From an uncultured Burkholderiales bacterium (GTDB taxonomy: Bacteria; Pseudomonadota; Gammaproteobacteria; Burkholderiales; Burkholderiaceae_C): DNA of 64,000 bases. Each line of letters starts with the position of its first letter. Position 1 is the first letter of the stretch. A program made the position numbers and the translations under genes. This document shows, piece by piece, positions 18,238 through 28,738 of this stretch. The stretch spans positions 16,894-80,893 of the forward strand of contig CAIQHG010000023.1 in the NCBI GenBank assembly GCA_903871545.1. The letters are read 5' to 3'. The notes beneath the pieces were generated by a model. The model did not search any database and was not told the DNA's origin. It was given only the letters and a program-made list of their open reading frames with translations.

Positions 18238-19175
18238 TGATTTACCAAATTGGTGAATGGGTCGTTCAAACCGCATCCCCCCCCCTCAGCCTGTCCTGTT
18301 ACGCATTTGCGTTTGTCATGGGGGCCGTTGCTGGTAGCTTTTTAGGCGTTATCGTTGTAAGGCTTCCAAGAATACTCATCTCACAAGCCCAGCATAACCC
18401 TGAAGTCGACCCCCCAGAACTGGGCTTTAATATGAACTCCAATAATTGGACTGAGGGCGAAACACAAGCCCCATTCAACCTGTCTTATTTGGCTTTTCCC
18501 AGGTCTCACTGTATGCACTGTAAACAGGCCTTACAGGTAAAACAAAACATTCCAATCCTGTCTTACTTAGCACTTAAAGGCAAATGCGGATTTTGCGAAA
18601 AACCGATAAAGGCATGGCACTTTTGGATTGAGTTGTTGTGCGCCCTATGGTGGGTCTTTTGCGCCTTCAAATACGGATCAACTTGGACTTCTTTTGCTTA
18701 CTGCATTTACGGCTCGGCTTTAATTTGTCTGGCTTTTATGGATTGGCAAACTACTCTCCTTGCAGATGCCATCACCTACCCCGTGCTATGGGGCGGCTTG
18801 GTTGCAAGCTCACTTGGCGTGAATCCCCTGCCCTTAGGTTTGTCCCTGTGGGGAGCAGTTTTAGGATACACGTCACTTTGGCTGATCAGTAGGTCCTACT
18901 TGGTTTTGCGAGGCAAATTAGGCCTGGGGGACGGAGACTTAAAGCTTGTTGCGGCAATAGGGGCATGGTGCGGGGCGGCGCCACTCATTTGGCTCATGCT
19001 ATTCGCCTCTTTGGGTGGCATCGTGGTGGCACTAATTTTAAAGTTGAGAGACAAATTGGATTCGCAAGGCTTGATACCCTTTGGTCCTTTTTTAGTGGGC
19101 AGTGCCCTCTTTATTGCCGTTCTAGAAGTATTTCCCCAAGCGGCAAGTCTATTTAATTTTTCAAGTCGCTTTTGA
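18237..19175 (+). CDS. pilD: Prepilin peptidase/N-methyltransferase PilD
   Basis: PilD cleaves and methylates type IV prepilins or type II secretion pseudopilins at the inner membrane. The 312-residue protein has the cytoplasmic zinc site of two CXXC pairs (C92/C95 and C117/C120). The aspartic protease residues lie in MDWQTTLLADAI and in the GDGDLK motif near residue 230. It is polytopic, as expected. It sits away from pilB/pilC here, coupled to an ABC exporter by a one-base TAATG overlap. Its 3' end overlaps the convergent mrp gene by 15 bases. Confidence 0.94.
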   Translation: MIYQIGEWVVQTASPPLSLSCYAFAFVMGAVAGSFLGVIVVRLPRILISQAQHNPEVDPPELGFNMNSNNWTEGETQAPFNLSYLAFPRSHCMHCKQALQVKQNIPILSYLALKGKCGFCEKPIKAWHFWIELLCALWWVFCAFKYGSTWTSFAYCIYGSALICLAFMDWQTTLLADAITYPVLWGGLVASSLGVNPLPLGLSLWGAVLGYTSLWLISRSYLVLRGKLGLGDGDLKLVAAIGAWCGAAPLIWLMLFASLGGIVVALILKLRDKLDSQGLIPFGPFLVGSALFIAVLEVFPQAASLFNFSSRF

Positions 19176-20258
19176 TACTTTGATCGAGGGAAACTTAGAA
19201 GAAAAATCCCTTACCTTGGCAGACACTTTTGCGGCGACTCGCCTTGCAGCCTCCTTGTAGATTTGGCTCACTACACTGGTGGGGTCGGCTGCAACGCTTG
19301 GGGTTCCGCTATCTGCTTGCAAACGTATTTGCATATCCAGTGGCAGCGCTCCCAAATAGTCTACGTTCAGCTCTGTTGACATAGATTGCCCGCCCCCCTC
19401 ACCAAATATATGCTCTGTATGACCACATTTCGTGCAGGTATGCGCCGCCATATTCTCCAGTATTCCAAGTATTGGAACCCCTACCTTCTCAAACATGCGA
19501 ATGCCTTTGCGGGCATCAATCAAAGCAATATCTTGAGGCGTTGTGACGATCACTGAGCCCGTCATTGGAACTCTTTGGCTGAGCGTGAGTTGAATATCCC
19601 CGGTGCCCGGTGGCAGATCTATGATTAAATAATCAAGAGCTTTCCAATTTGTTTGTCTAAGCAACTGCTCAAGCGCCTGGGTTGCCATGGGCCCTCGCCA
19701 AATCGTGGCTTCATTAGGATCGACTAAAAAACCAATCGACATGACCTGCACGCCGTGTGCGACCAAGGGTTGCATGGTCTTACCATCTTCGCTTTGGGGT
19801 CGGGCACTCAGGCCCATCATCATGGGTTGACTTGGGCCATAAATATCTGCATCTAAGAGGCCAACACTTGCGCCTTCAACCAAAAGAGCAAGTGCCAAGT
19901 TAGCCGCTGTCGTGCTCTTACCTACTCCCCCTTTGCCAGAGGCTACTCCAATGATATTTTTTACTTGAGGCAACAACTGCACCCCCGTCTGAGCGGCGTG
20001 TGCGACTACGTTTGTTTTGCAATTGACCTGAACTTTTACTCCGCCCGCCCTGTCTAGGCTTTGGACTGCCTTTGTCATGCTCAATTCAAACTCACTCCAA
20101 AGGCTTTTTGCCGGATAGCCCAGTTCAAGGTCAAAGGTCACCGCGTTGTCCGAGATGACTAAGTTTTTTATGGACTTAGTTTGAACAAAATCGGTTCCCA
20201 AATAAGGATCTTTAACGCTTGCCAGTGCTTGCAAAACGCTCTCTTGAGTCAGTACCAT
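19161..20258 (-). CDS. apbC: Iron-sulfur cluster carrier protein ApbC/Mrp
   Basis: This P-loop ATPase carries and delivers Fe-S clusters. With the ATG at 20258 it is 365 residues. An N-terminal MIP18/DUF59 domain (about 1-85) precedes the ATPase domain, with deviant Walker A GKGGVGKST near 108-116. The CXXC pair in CTKCGH lies near residue 255. The ATG at 20258 has GGAG 9 bases upstream, whereas a GTG at 20294 has none. The gene is divergent from metG. Its last 15 bases overlap the end of pilD on the other strand. Confidence 0.94.
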   Translation of the reverse strand: MVLTQESVLQALASVKDPYLGTDFVQTKSIKNLVISDNAVTFDLELGYPAKSLWSEFELSMTKAVQSLDRAGGVKVQVNCKTNVVAHAAQTGVQLLPQVKNIIGVASGKGGVGKSTTAANLALALLVEGASVGLLDADIYGPSQPMMMGLSARPQSEDGKTMQPLVAHGVQVMSIGFLVDPNEATIWRGPMATQALEQLLRQTNWKALDYLIIDLPPGTGDIQLTLSQRVPMTGSVIVTTPQDIALIDARKGIRMFEKVGVPILGILENMAAHTCTKCGHTEHIFGEGGGQSMSTELNVDYLGALPLDMQIRLQADSGTPSVAADPTSVVSQIYKEAARRVAAKVSAKVRDFSSKFPSIKVSKAT

Positions 20259-20393
20259 CAAAGAATTCTCCAAAACTATTTCTAAAACTCTCACAGTCTA
20301 ACCAAATCCCACTGCCTTTGACATCTAAGGGGCTAAAAAGCGGAAAAACACAAACTACGGCATAAAATCAACCCCTTCTAAGAAAGTAAAGTC

Positions 20394-22565
20394 ATGTCCA
20401 AGCGTCGCCTATTCGTCACCACTGCTCTACCGTATGCCAACGGGAAATTCCATATTGGCCACATCATGGAATATATTCAGGCTGATATTTGGGTGCGTTT
20501 TCAAAGAATGCAGGGCAATTTAGTTCATTTTGTTTGCGCGGATGACGCCCACGGCGCGCCCATCATGATTGCTGCGGAAAAAGCGGGGATAACTCCACAA
20601 GAGTTTGTGGCCTCAATTGCAAGTGGAAGAAAACCCTATCTAGAAGGTTTTCATATTAACTTTGACAACTGGCACACCACCGACGGCGAAGAAAACCATT
20701 CTCTTGCAAAAGAGATCTACCTTGAGCTTAAAAATAAGGGCTTAATTGAGGTTCGCGAAATCGAGCAATTCTTTGATCCTGCAAAAGGTATGTTTTTACC
20801 CGACAGGTTCATCAAAGGGGAGTGCCCCAAATGCGGCGCTAAAGATCAATACGGGGACAGTTGTGAGTCGTGCGGGGCGGTTTATAGTCCAACCGAGGTT
20901 AAGAATCCTTACTCAACGCTGTCTGGGTCAACGCCTGTGTTGAAAAAATCAGATCACTATTTTTTCAAACTCTCGGATCCCGCCTGCGTTGAGTTTTTAC
21001 AAAATTGGACTCAGACTCCAAACCCACAAGGCCGTCTGCGCTTGCAGCCCGAGGTTTTAAACAAAATAAAGGAGTGGTTCGTTCAAGATGAGAGCGGAAA
21101 AACGGGGTTAGGAGACTGGGATATAAGCAGAGACGCGCCCTACTTTGGAATTGAAATACCTGAGGCTCCAGGAAAATATTTTTATGTTTGGCTAGATGCC
21201 CCAATTGGTTATTTGGCATCTTTGAAGAATTACTTAGACAAAGAGGACATCCAAAAATCGGTTCCGGGAGTCCTCGGTTTTGATCGATTTATGTCCGACC
21301 CACAGGTCGAGCAGTACCACTTTATCGGCAAAGACATTACCTACTTTCACACCCTCTTTTGGCCTGCTATGCTCCACTTTAGCGGCCGTAAAACTCCCTC
21401 TAGCATTTTTGTGCACGGCTTTATCACTGTGAGCGGGGAGAAAATGAGTAAAAGTCGGGGAACTGGCATCGACCCCTTGAAATACTTATCTTTAGGGATG
21501 AATCCCGAGTGGCTTAGGTATTATTTGGCCACCAAACTCAGCTCCAAGGTGGAGGACTTAGACTTCAATCCCGAGGATTTCACACTCAGAGTAAATTCTG
21601 ATTTGGTAGGTAAATACATCAACATTGCGTCTCGCGCAGCTAACTTTATACACAAACAGTTTAACTCCCAACTTGGCGCTTTGTTCCCAAACGGAGAGAG
21701 CTTAGTGATCGAACTACAAAGCAGCAGCGCAACCATCAGTGCTCTGTATGAGGAGCGTGAATTTGCAAAGGCGTTAAGAGAGACCATGGCACTGGCCGAT
21801 AAGGTCAACGAATATGTGGACCAAAATAAGCCTTGGGAGCTGGCTAAAAAAGAGGGCTCTCAAAACGAACTCCACGCAGTATGCTCCACCTGTCTTGAGG
21901 CTTTTAGGTATTTAAGCATTTATCTCAAACCGGTGTTGCCCGAGTTAACCACCCAAGTAGAGTCCTTCCTTCAGTGTGCGCCGCTTACCTTTGCAGATGC
22001 CCAAACCAGGCTTGGTGCGGGTCACACAATCAGCGCTTACAAGCATCTCATACAAAGGGTTGATGAAAAGATGTTGGACGCATTGTTTGATATCCAAAGC
22101 GATTCGTCCTCCAAAGCCGATCACGGGAAATCGCTGTCCAACAACTCAAAGCCCACAACGGCTGACACCGCCTTGCCCAGCAACGGGGATCGCAAAGAAG
22201 CTCCTGGTGGAGAGGAGATTGCTGCAACAATTGGAATCGATGAGTTTGTTAAGATAGACCTTCGCATTGCTCAAATTGTTACGTGTGAAAGAGTTGAGGG
22301 GTCTACAAAACTCCTGCGACTGATGCTTGACGCTGGAGAAGGCAAGCAAAGACAAGTGTTCAGCGGCATTGCAAGCGTTTACGCGCCCGAGGATCTTGTG
22401 GGTAAGCTAACCGTTTTGGTTGCAAATCTAGCACCCCGTAAAATGAAATTTGGCATCAGCGAGGGCATGGTTTTAGCTGCCAGTCACGCGGATGAGAAAG
22501 CGGTTCCAGGTATTTACATACTGCATCCTTGGCCCGGCGCTAAACCCGGAATGAGAATTCATTAG
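20394..22565 (+). CDS. metG: Methionyl-tRNA synthetase
   Basis: MetRS charges elongator and initiator tRNA-Met. The 723-residue protein has FHIGH near 19-23 and a zinc-binding knuckle region with CPKC and CESC pairs near 143-160. KMSKS lies at 350-354. A C-terminal EMAP/tRNA-binding OB-fold starts near 620 ([14 protein letters not shown]), joined by a serine-rich linker. It is the long dimerising form of the enzyme. No frameshift or missing motif was seen. Confidence 0.97.
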   Translation: MSKRRLFVTTALPYANGKFHIGHIMEYIQADIWVRFQRMQGNLVHFVCADDAHGAPIMIAAEKAGITPQEFVASIASGRKPYLEGFHINFDNWHTTDGEENHSLAKEIYLELKNKGLIEVREIEQFFDPAKGMFLPDRFIKGECPKCGAKDQYGDSCESCGAVYSPTEVKNPYSTLSGSTPVLKKSDHYFFKLSDPACVEFLQNWTQTPNPQGRLRLQPEVLNKIKEWFVQDESGKTGLGDWDISRDAPYFGIEIPEAPGKYFYVWLDAPIGYLASLKNYLDKEDIQKSVPGVLGFDRFMSDPQVEQYHFIGKDITYFHTLFWPAMLHFSGRKTPSSIFVHGFITVSGEKMSKSRGTGIDPLKYLSLGMNPEWLRYYLATKLSSKVEDLDFNPEDFTLRVNSDLVGKYINIASRAANFIHKQFNSQLGALFPNGESLVIELQSSSATISALYEEREFAKALRETMALADKVNEYVDQNKPWELAKKEGSQNELHAVCSTCLEAFRYLSIYLKPVLPELTTQVESFLQCAPLTFADAQTRLGAGHTISAYKHLIQRVDEKMLDALFDIQSDSSSKADHGKSLSNNSKPTTADTALPSNGDRKEAPGGEEIAATIGIDEFVKIDLRIAQIVTCERVEGSTKLLRLMLDAGEGKQRQVFSGIASVYAPEDLVGKLTVLVANLAPRKMKFGISEGMVLAASHADEKAVPGIYILHPWPGAKPGMRIH

Positions 22566-22602
22566 ATTCTCAATCTAAAAAAACATAAAGGTCTAGCGCA
22601 TC

Positions 22603-24261
22603 ATGTTCAACTTAAGTTTCAGACCAAAAATTCTCGATGCGTTAAGACACTACTCCTTGCAGATGTGGTTGCGCGATCTAGGCGCTGGAATAACGGTGGG
22701 TATCGTTGCGTTGCCTCTTGCAATGGCTTTTGCCATCGCCTCAGGTTTACCCCCACAGGCGGGAATTTTCACCTCCATCACTGCTGGTTTACTGATCTCC
22801 TTGCTTGGGGGCTGCACAGTGCAAATTGGTGGTCCAGCGGGCGCTTTCATCGTGGTCGTTTACTCAGTACTCCAGCAATACGGAGCGAGTGGACTCATCA
22901 TAGCAACGCTCATGTCTGGTGTCATTTTGTTTGTCATGGGGTTGCTGCGTCTAGGCACCCTCATTCGGTTTATTCCTGTTGCAGTGATCATCGGGTTTAC
23001 GAATGCAATTGCAGTCCTCATCATACTGTCGCAGATTAAGGATTTTTTAGGATTTAATGTGACGAACATGCCGGCTGATTTTTTGGGCGTCGCCGCAAGC
23101 TTAGTGAGTGCAAGAGATACTTTTAACCTCTGCGCCTTCTTATTGGCATTGGGGTCCTTGGTGTTTTTATTTGTTTGGCAATGGGCAGTGCCGCGCTGGC
23201 TCTCGTCTGAGCAAACAGCAAAGAACTCACAAGCCTACAAATGGGTACTTGCGCTGCAAAGGATTCCGGGATCCATTTTAGTTTTAGTCTTTGCCACCAC
23301 TTATGTGTACCTGAGTGATCTACCCGTGCAAACGATTGGCACCCGGTTTGGGGGAATACCGTCGGGTTTGCCTTCATTTGTATTTCCTGCGGTGCATTTG
23401 AGTACGCTGTCAGAGTTGGTGCGCCCCGCTTTTACCCTTGCAATCTTAGGCGCAATTGAATCTTTACTGTGCGCAAGGGTTGCGGACAATTTAACGGACG
23501 ATCACCACGATCCTAATCAAGAGCTGATGGGCCAGGGTATTGCCAATATAGTGGCTCCTATTTTCTCAGGGATGCCCGCCACAGGAACGATAGCCAGAAC
23601 CGTTACTAATATAAAAAACGGTGCGCTCTCGCCCGTTTCTGGCATCATTCACGCCCTCACTTTGTTGTTGATTATCTTAGTTGCTGCCCCCTTGGCTTAC
23701 TATATTCCACTTTGCGCTTTGTCCGCTATCTTGGTATTTGTAGCCTGGAATATGGGCGAATGGAGAGAGTTTGTACATTTAAAGGAGTTTAGAGTTCCGT
23801 ATCGATTGATTCTCATTGCAGTTTTTTTATGCACCGTCTTGATCGATCTTGCAAGCGCCGTAGAGATTGGATTGATTGGAGCATGTCTAACCTTTATCTA
23901 CAGAATCTCTAGCCTAACTCGCTTTGAAATCGTACTCGATACCCCTCAGGTCAAAGCACAACGCCTTTATGGATCATTGTTTTTTGGAGCAGTGCAATTG
24001 GTTGAACAATTAGAGCACGCGCTGCCTGAAAAAGCTCTTATTCTGGACTTTAAGAATTTAATTTATCTAGATACTTCAGGCACAGACGCGCTCAAACATT
24101 TAATTAAAACTTGTAATAAAAGGGGGGTAAAGTTCATCGTCTGTGGCCTGATGCACCAACCCCTTGAGATGGTCAAGCGCGCAAGTTTGATGATGCTCTT
24201 TTCAGAAAAAAACTTATACGACAACATTGAAGCCGCAATTAAACATGAGATCTCCCCGTAA
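22603..24261 (+). CDS. SulP-family anion permease with STAS domain
   Basis: The 552-residue membrane protein begins with the SulP core, recognisable from LGAGITVGIVALPLAMAFAI near residues 27-46 and PAGAFIV near 80. A cytoplasmic STAS domain follows (about 440-550) with the family-typical ILDFKNLIYLDTSG. SulP proteins move sulfate, bicarbonate or dicarboxylates; the substrate cannot be settled here. It starts 37 bases after metG and may be read from the same transcript. No sulfate-assimilation genes are nearby. Confidence 0.9.
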   Translation: MFNLSFRPKILDALRHYSLQMWLRDLGAGITVGIVALPLAMAFAIASGLPPQAGIFTSITAGLLISLLGGCTVQIGGPAGAFIVVVYSVLQQYGASGLIIATLMSGVILFVMGLLRLGTLIRFIPVAVIIGFTNAIAVLIILSQIKDFLGFNVTNMPADFLGVAASLVSARDTFNLCAFLLALGSLVFLFVWQWAVPRWLSSEQTAKNSQAYKWVLALQRIPGSILVLVFATTYVYLSDLPVQTIGTRFGGIPSGLPSFVFPAVHLSTLSELVRPAFTLAILGAIESLLCARVADNLTDDHHDPNQELMGQGIANIVAPIFSGMPATGTIARTVTNIKNGALSPVSGIIHALTLLLIILVAAPLAYYIPLCALSAILVFVAWNMGEWREFVHLKEFRVPYRLILIAVFLCTVLIDLASAVEIGLIGACLTFIYRISSLTRFEIVLDTPQVKAQRLYGSLFFGAVQLVEQLEHALPEKALILDFKNLIYLDTSGTDALKHLIKTCNKRGVKFIVCGLMHQPLEMVKRASLMMLFSEKNLYDNIEAAIKHEISP

Positions 24262-24401
24262 ACCCATAAATTAGTTATAAAGATCTACTTTTATCTGTCT
24301 TTTTCTAAATCGCCTTCCGAAAGAGTAGTACAAGTTTATCGGCGAGAACCACGGGCGCGCAGACCTGTAGAATGCAGACACGCTCAAAATTTTAAGTAAC
24401 C

Positions 24402-24605
24402 ATGCCATTTTTTAGACGACCAGATTACCACTCAGACACGACTGAGTTCATACAAAAAATGAAAGCTTCTCGCCCCGGGCTCGAAGCCGAGCAGCGCCAG
24501 GGCAGATCGTTGCTTTGGGATAAAAAACAAGACCAAGAATTTCTTGAGGAATTTGCTCTTGCACGGGTCGCCCAAAAATCCTACGTCTATCAAAACGGTT
24601 CGTGA
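24402..24605 (+). CDS. DUF3460 family protein (67 residues)
   Basis: This small basic/acidic protein starts MPFFRRPDYHSDTTEFI and matches the DUF3460 family, which is restricted largely to Betaproteobacteria and often lies beside scpA. It has no membrane segment or signal peptide. Its TGA overlaps the GTG start of scpA in a GTGA arrangement, so translation is coupled and a role linked to chromosome condensation is conceivable. No biochemical function is known. Confidence 0.85.
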   Translation: MPFFRRPDYHSDTTEFIQKMKASRPGLEAEQRQGRSLLWDKKQDQEFLEEFALARVAQKSYVYQNGS

Positions 24606-25453
24606 GCTCCGCCCCAACAGTAACTCTGTCAGAAGAACCGATTAGTTCACTTGCTTTGGTGGACGTGATCGATCACGTCGCAGTCGCTCGCCTGTACGGG
24701 GAACCCCTATTCTCTTTACCCCAAGATCTCTACATTCCTCCTGACGCGCTCGAGATTTTCTTAGAAGCTTTTCAAGGTCCGCTTGACCTTCTTTTGTACC
24801 TTATAAGAAAGCAAAACTTTAATATCCTTGATATACCCATGGCTGCAATGACGCGCCAATATCTAAGTTATATCGAGGAAATTAGGAACTCCAATTTAGA
24901 GTTGGCGGCCGAGTACCTGCTCATGGCGGCTATGATCATAGAGATAAAGTCACGAATGCTGCTCCCACCCAAAAAGCAAGCCGATGGTGAAGAGGCAGAG
25001 GATCCCAGAGCAGAGCTAGTTAGAAGGCTATTGGAGTACGAGCAGATCAAGCTGGGGGCGGCCCAACTGCAAGAGATTCCGCAGTACGGGCGAGACTTCC
25101 TCAAAGCTCAAATCTATATTGAGCAATCCCTTCAACCCCGCTTTCCCCACGTGGAGATCTCAGAGCTTCAACAAGCTTGGGCCGATATTCTCAAACGCGC
25201 AACCTTAATTCAGCACCACAAGATCGACCGCGAGGAGCTCTCCGTTCGCGAACACATGAGTTTAGTGATTAAAAAACTACAGGGCAAAAGGTTCGTTCAA
25301 TTTGAGGATCTCTTTGATCCAAGCAAAGGAGTTTCAACATTGGTTGTTACGTTTGTTGCCCTGCTGGAGTTGGCAAAAGAGACGTTGATAGAGATCACAC
25401 AGGCAGAAGTTTATGCGCCCATATACGTTCGCCTAAGCTACTCATCCTCCTGA
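24602..25453 (+). CDS. scpA: Segregation and condensation protein A
   Basis: ScpA is the kleisin subunit of the SMC-ScpAB condensin. The 283-residue protein has the N-terminal kleisin signature FQGPLDLLLYLIRKQNFNIL near residues 56-75 and a C-terminal winged-helix end around FVALLELAKE near 255. The start is GTG at 24602, overlapping the DUF3460 stop by 4 bases. A strong terminator follows directly. A panC/panD pair, which follows scpA in some Burkholderiales, is absent here. Confidence 0.94.
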   Translation: MSSAPTVTLSEEPISSLALVDVIDHVAVARLYGEPLFSLPQDLYIPPDALEIFLEAFQGPLDLLLYLIRKQNFNILDIPMAAMTRQYLSYIEEIRNSNLELAAEYLLMAAMIIEIKSRMLLPPKKQADGEEAEDPRAELVRRLLEYEQIKLGAAQLQEIPQYGRDFLKAQIYIEQSLQPRFPHVEISELQQAWADILKRATLIQHHKIDREELSVREHMSLVIKKLQGKRFVQFEDLFDPSKGVSTLVVTFVALLELAKETLIEITQAEVYAPIYVRLSYSSS

Positions 25454-25498
25454 AAAAGATTGCCATTAAATTCTAAAAATAATTTAATGGCAATTTTT
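25453..25498 (+). terminator. Intrinsic terminator after scpA
   Basis: A perfect 14-bp stem (ATTGCCATTAAATT, complement at 25481-25494) with an 8-base loop is followed by a T run at 25494-25498. It lies 5 bases after the scpA stop and before the convergent gpsA. A-rich sequence on the other side of the stem would also let it act on gpsA transcripts. Confidence 0.88.
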
Positions 25499-25537
25499 AC
25501 TGCATCTATTTGCGAGAGGTGTGGGTAAACGGCGAGA

Positions 25538-26554
25538 CTAAAAATCTGATTCCTCATCTTTTGCAGATCTTGCCATCAAATGGCCAACCGCGTCTTGCAC
25601 TTTCATCCGCCCCTCAAGCAGTGCAACAACTGCGCTCGTAATCGGCATCTCAATTCCCAGCTCCCCTGCCCTTAAAGCAACAGTCTTTGCGCAGTAAACG
25701 CCCTCTGCAACGTGCCCTAGTGTGGACATTATTTGCTCCAGGCTAAGCCCCTGTGCCAGACACAGTCCTACTTTGCGGTTTCTAGACAAATCACCCGTTG
25801 TAGTGAGCACCAAATCTCCCAAACCGCTAAGCCCCATAAAGGTCTGAGCCCTAGCGCCTAAAGCCACCCCCAGTGCTGTCATCTCAGACAGGCCACGCGT
25901 GATCAACGCTGCACGCGCGTTCAACCCTAATTTGAGCCCGTCGCAAAGGCCAGTTGCGATTGCCATTACATTTTTAACGGCCCCTCCCACCTCTACACCA
26001 ACGATATCGGTCGTTGCATATATCCTCAATCTGTCCGTGTGCAAAGCTTGAACCAAAGTATCGCGCACCTTTGCATGAACACTTGCAGCGACCAAGGCGG
26101 TAGGCTTTAAGTGGGCCACCTCTTGAGCAAAACTGGGTCCGCTTAGCGCACCAGCAATCAGCTCAGGCGCAACTTGAGCAAGTATTTCATGTGCAAGAAG
26201 TCCTTTGCTCAATAAGCACTGCTCTTGAGGGGCTTCGATGCCTTTGCACAACCAAACAACGGGTTTTAGAATTTTCAATCCTGCCAACTCAACAAGCACT
26301 GGGCGAAGGGCAGACATGGGTGTTGCAATAATTATCAAATCGAAATCATGCAGCCAACCTCCAAGGGAAACGCTAGATAGAGCCAGATTGGGTGGAAAAC
26401 TCACGCCCTCTAAATATTTAGCATTGACGCGCTGGGCCTGCATTTGCAGAGTTTGAGATGAATCCCTTGCCCACAAGGTGGTGAAGTGGGCTAGGCTAGA
26501 CTGAACCGCCAACGCGGTCCCCCATGCTCCAGCTCCCAGTACAGCGATCTTCAT
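25538..26554 (-). CDS. gpsA: NAD(P)-dependent glycerol-3-phosphate dehydrogenase
   Basis: GpsA reduces dihydroxyacetone phosphate to sn-glycerol-3-phosphate for phospholipid synthesis. The 338-residue protein has the dinucleotide-binding GAGAWGTAL at 7-15, the catalytic-lysine region [14 protein letters not shown] near 195 and [11 protein letters not shown] near 245. It is the last gene of a minus-strand set with secB, grxC and a rhodanese gene, 18 bases after secB. No anomaly was seen. Confidence 0.96.
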   Translation of the reverse strand: MKIAVLGAGAWGTALAVQSSLAHFTTLWARDSSQTLQMQAQRVNAKYLEGVSFPPNLALSSVSLGGWLHDFDLIIIATPMSALRPVLVELAGLKILKPVVWLCKGIEAPQEQCLLSKGLLAHEILAQVAPELIAGALSGPSFAQEVAHLKPTALVAASVHAKVRDTLVQALHTDRLRIYATTDIVGVEVGGAVKNVMAIATGLCDGLKLGLNARAALITRGLSEMTALGVALGARAQTFMGLSGLGDLVLTTTGDLSRNRKVGLCLAQGLSLEQIMSTLGHVAEGVYCAKTVALRAGELGIEMPITSAVVALLEGRMKVQDAVGHLMARSAKDEESDF

Positions 26555-26572
26555 AAAAAGACCCCAACTTGT

Positions 26573-27025
26573 TTATTGCGTAGGGACAGAAGAGGCTTGC
26601 GCTCTTTGTTGCTCATACATGCTTTGAAAATTTATCTCTGCCAAGTGAATTGGAGGGAAACCTGCTCGCTGAATGATGTCGGACACATTAGAGCGCAGAT
26701 AGGGATAGATTATCTGTGGGCATTGAATACCAACAATGGGTTCAATGTGTTCTTCAGGAATATTGCGGATCTCAAAAATTGCAGCCTGTTTGGCCTCTAC
26801 CAAGTAAAGAGTCTTACCTTGGACTGTAGCTGTGATAGTGGCAGTAACAGTGACCTCCATGATACCTGGGACCACATGCTCTGCACCTAGGCCTAGCTTG
26901 ACATCAACCGAAGGGGTCTCTTGAGCTGTAAAAATGGAGGGCGAGTTGGGTTGCTCAAGCGAAATGTCCTTTAAGTAGACACGTTGGATTGAGAAGACGG
27001 GGGCTTGTTGGTCAGATTCAGACAT
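26573..27025 (-). CDS. secB: Protein-export chaperone SecB
   Basis: SecB keeps precursor proteins unfolded and passes them to SecA. With the ATG at 27025 the protein is 150 residues, the family's usual size. It has the typical [19 protein letters not shown] near 9-27 and [14 protein letters not shown] near 99-112. An AGGA 8 bases before this ATG supports it over an in-frame upstream start at 27046. An intrinsic-terminator-like hairpin lies only 25-55 bases upstream of the start codon. Confidence 0.95.
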   Translation of the reverse strand: MSESDQQAPVFSIQRVYLKDISLEQPNSPSIFTAQETPSVDVKLGLGAEHVVPGIMEVTVTATITATVQGKTLYLVEAKQAAIFEIRNIPEEHIEPIVGIQCPQIIYPYLRSNVSDIIQRAGFPPIHLAEINFQSMYEQQRAQASSVPTQ

Positions 27026-27047
27026 TAAATATTCCTGAGGGTTCAAT

Positions 27048-27080
27048 AAAAACCCGCTTCAGATTTGATCCTAAGCGGGT
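27048..27080 (-). terminator. Intrinsic terminator/attenuator upstream of secB
   Basis: On the minus strand an 8-bp stem (ACCCGCTT/AAGCGGGT, stem arms 27073-27080 and 27052-27059) is followed by a run of five T. It lies 122 bases after the grxC stop and ends about 23 bases before the secB ATG. It could end the grxC transcript or attenuate secB. Confidence 0.75.
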
Positions 27081-27201
27081 AATGGTTTTTAGGCATTGTG
27101 CTAGTCGTTTTTTTAGAGCTTTCTGATTATCTCAGAGAAGTAATCGACTCATTTGAGGATCAGTCTGCCCCAGAGAGCGAAACCCATGGGTTTTTCGGTA
27201 C

Positions 27202-27465
27202 TCAAAGCTTTAATAAAGGCTCCAGCCCGCCTTTGCCGTCTAAAGCAATCAAATCATCGCACCCTCCAACGTGATGGTCTCCAATAAAGATTTGAGGCAC
27301 CGTTCTTCTACCCGTAATTTGCATCATATGATTTCTTTGCTCCGGGTCAAGATCTATTCTCACCTCCTCAATTGTTTGTACCCCTTTTGAGTTTAAAAAC
27401 TGTTTGGCTCTAACACAGTAAGGACAAACAGCTGTTGTGTACATTTTAACGATGGGTAATGACAT
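27202..27465 (-). CDS. grxC: Glutaredoxin 3
   Basis: This is a dithiol glutaredoxin of 87 residues with active site CPYC at C14-C17, the TVPQIFI cis-proline segment near 60 and the glutathione-binding GGCDDL near 72. It reduces disulfides with glutathione in the cytoplasm. It lies 47 bases after the rhodanese gene. This rhodanese-grxC-secB-gpsA order is common in Burkholderiales. Confidence 0.95.
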   Translation of the reverse strand: MSLPIVKMYTTAVCPYCVRAKQFLNSKGVQTIEEVRIDLDPEQRNHMMQITGRRTVPQIFIGDHHVGGCDDLIALDGKGGLEPLLKL

Positions 27466-27512
27466 GTTTCTAAGGTTTTAAAATTGTTAATAAATATCAA
27501 AAAGAGGTTAGT

Positions 27513-27920
27513 CTATGCCTTTTGCAATGGAAGGTTGGCCTCACGCCAGCTCTTTAAGCCCCCACCAATCAGGTGAACCTTGGTAAATCCAAGCTTTTGC
27601 GCCTGAGCAACCCCTTTTGCGGATACGCCCCCGTTTTGGCAAAAGAAAATTAGGGGTCTAGATTTGTCCGTCACCAGTTTATTTAAAGATGAACCTAAAT
27701 CATTGAGTGACAAATTAACGGCTCCAACCGGGTGCCCTTGAGCAAATTCAGCTGGTTCACTCAGATCAATCACCACGGCTTTTTCCCGGTTCATCATCAA
27801 AACCGCTTCTGATGTAGAGATCCCTGTGGTCATGCCCGATTGGATGATGGGCAGCAAAAGAAGGAAGCCTGATGCAATAGCAATGCTGAAGAGCATCCAG
27901 TTATCGATAATAAATTTCAC
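27513..27920 (-). CDS. Membrane-anchored rhodanese-like protein
   Basis: The 135-residue protein has an N-terminal membrane segment (about residues 8-27) and a single rhodanese domain. The active-site loop is CQNGGVSA with C94, so the catalytic cysteine is retained. It could be a sulfur transferase or a redox/sulfur sensor near the membrane. It is the first gene of the set leading to grxC, secB and gpsA, and is divergent from gpmA with a 125-base AT-rich gap that must hold both promoters. Confidence 0.87.
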   Translation of the reverse strand: MKFIIDNWMLFSIAIASGFLLLLPIIQSGMTTGISTSEAVLMMNREKAVVIDLSEPAEFAQGHPVGAVNLSLNDLGSSLNKLVTDKSRPLIFFCQNGGVSAKGVAQAQKLGFTKVHLIGGGLKSWREANLPLQKA

Positions 27921-28045
27921 TAAAAATCCTTTATATAAACTTCCCTATTGTCGTTTATTTTAAAATCGTTGTCATAAAATTTCTCACCGCTCGTTAATTA
28001 CCTGCGAATTTCCTCAACCATTACTTTCATTTCATAAACAAACCT

Positions 28046-28738
28046 ATGCTTAAACTGGTACTTATTCGACACGGGGAATCGACTTGGAATCTTGAAAACC
28101 GGTTCACCGGGTGGGCGGATGTGGGGCTGACCGAAAAAGGAGCTACTCAGGCAACTGCTGCGGGCAATCTTCTTCGGGCCCAGGCCTATGAGTTCGACAT
28201 CGCCTACACGAGCGTGCTCACTAGGGCCATTCACACATTATGGAAAGTGTTAGACGGCTTAGAGCGCCCGTGGCTACCGGCTGTGAATACGTGGCGCTTG
28301 AACGAACGTCATTACGGAGGGCTTCAAGGACTGAACAAAGCACAGACCGCACAAAAGTACGGCGATCAACAAGTTCTTGAATGGAGAAGAAGTTACGATA
28401 TCCCGCCCCCGCCCATGTCAAGTGAGAGCGCACAGATTGAGAGATCAGACCCTCGGTACAGCCGTCTAAAGTCCCATGAGTTTCCTTTAACCGAGTGCTT
28501 AAAAGATACAGTTGCAAGAGTGTTGCCTCTTTGGAACGACTCGGTTGCTCCCGCACTAAAAGCGGGCAAAAAACCGATGATTGTCGCCCACGGCAACTCC
28601 ATCCGAGCCTTGATTAAATACCTTGACGACGTATCGGAGACGGATATTGTGGGCTTAAATATCCCCAACGGGATACCTCTCGTTTATGAACTGACTGAGG
28701 AGCTAAAGCCCATCAGACACTATTTCTTAGAGTCTTAA
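28046..28738 (+). CDS. gpmA: 2,3-bisphosphoglycerate-dependent phosphoglycerate mutase
   Basis: GpmA interconverts 3- and 2-phosphoglycerate. In 230 residues it shows the catalytic RHGES with H9 and [15 protein letters not shown] near 19-33. The substrate loop with [14 protein letters not shown] lies near 84-97 and the second catalytic histidine in [10 protein letters not shown] near 178. The protein is slightly shorter than the 250-residue E. coli enzyme. A ctpA-type protease follows 173 bases downstream. Confidence 0.96.
   Translation: MLKLVLIRHGESTWNLENRFTGWADVGLTEKGATQATAAGNLLRAQAYEFDIAYTSVLTRAIHTLWKVLDGLERPWLPAVNTWRLNERHYGGLQGLNKAQTAQKYGDQQVLEWRRSYDIPPPPMSSESAQIERSDPRYSRLKSHEFPLTECLKDTVARVLPLWNDSVAPALKAGKKPMIVAHGNSIRALIKYLDDVSETDIVGLNIPNGIPLVYELTEELKPIRHYFLES

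Noticed and set aside
22665..23039. 124-codon plus-strand frame inside the SulP permease
   Set aside because: It is an alternative frame of a membrane protein gene; Trp/His/Cys-rich composition is atypical of real proteins.
27180..27193. Palindrome AAACCCATGGGTTT just past the grxC stop
   Set aside because: As a hairpin it has only a 4-base loop and no T run in the grxC direction; no supported role.
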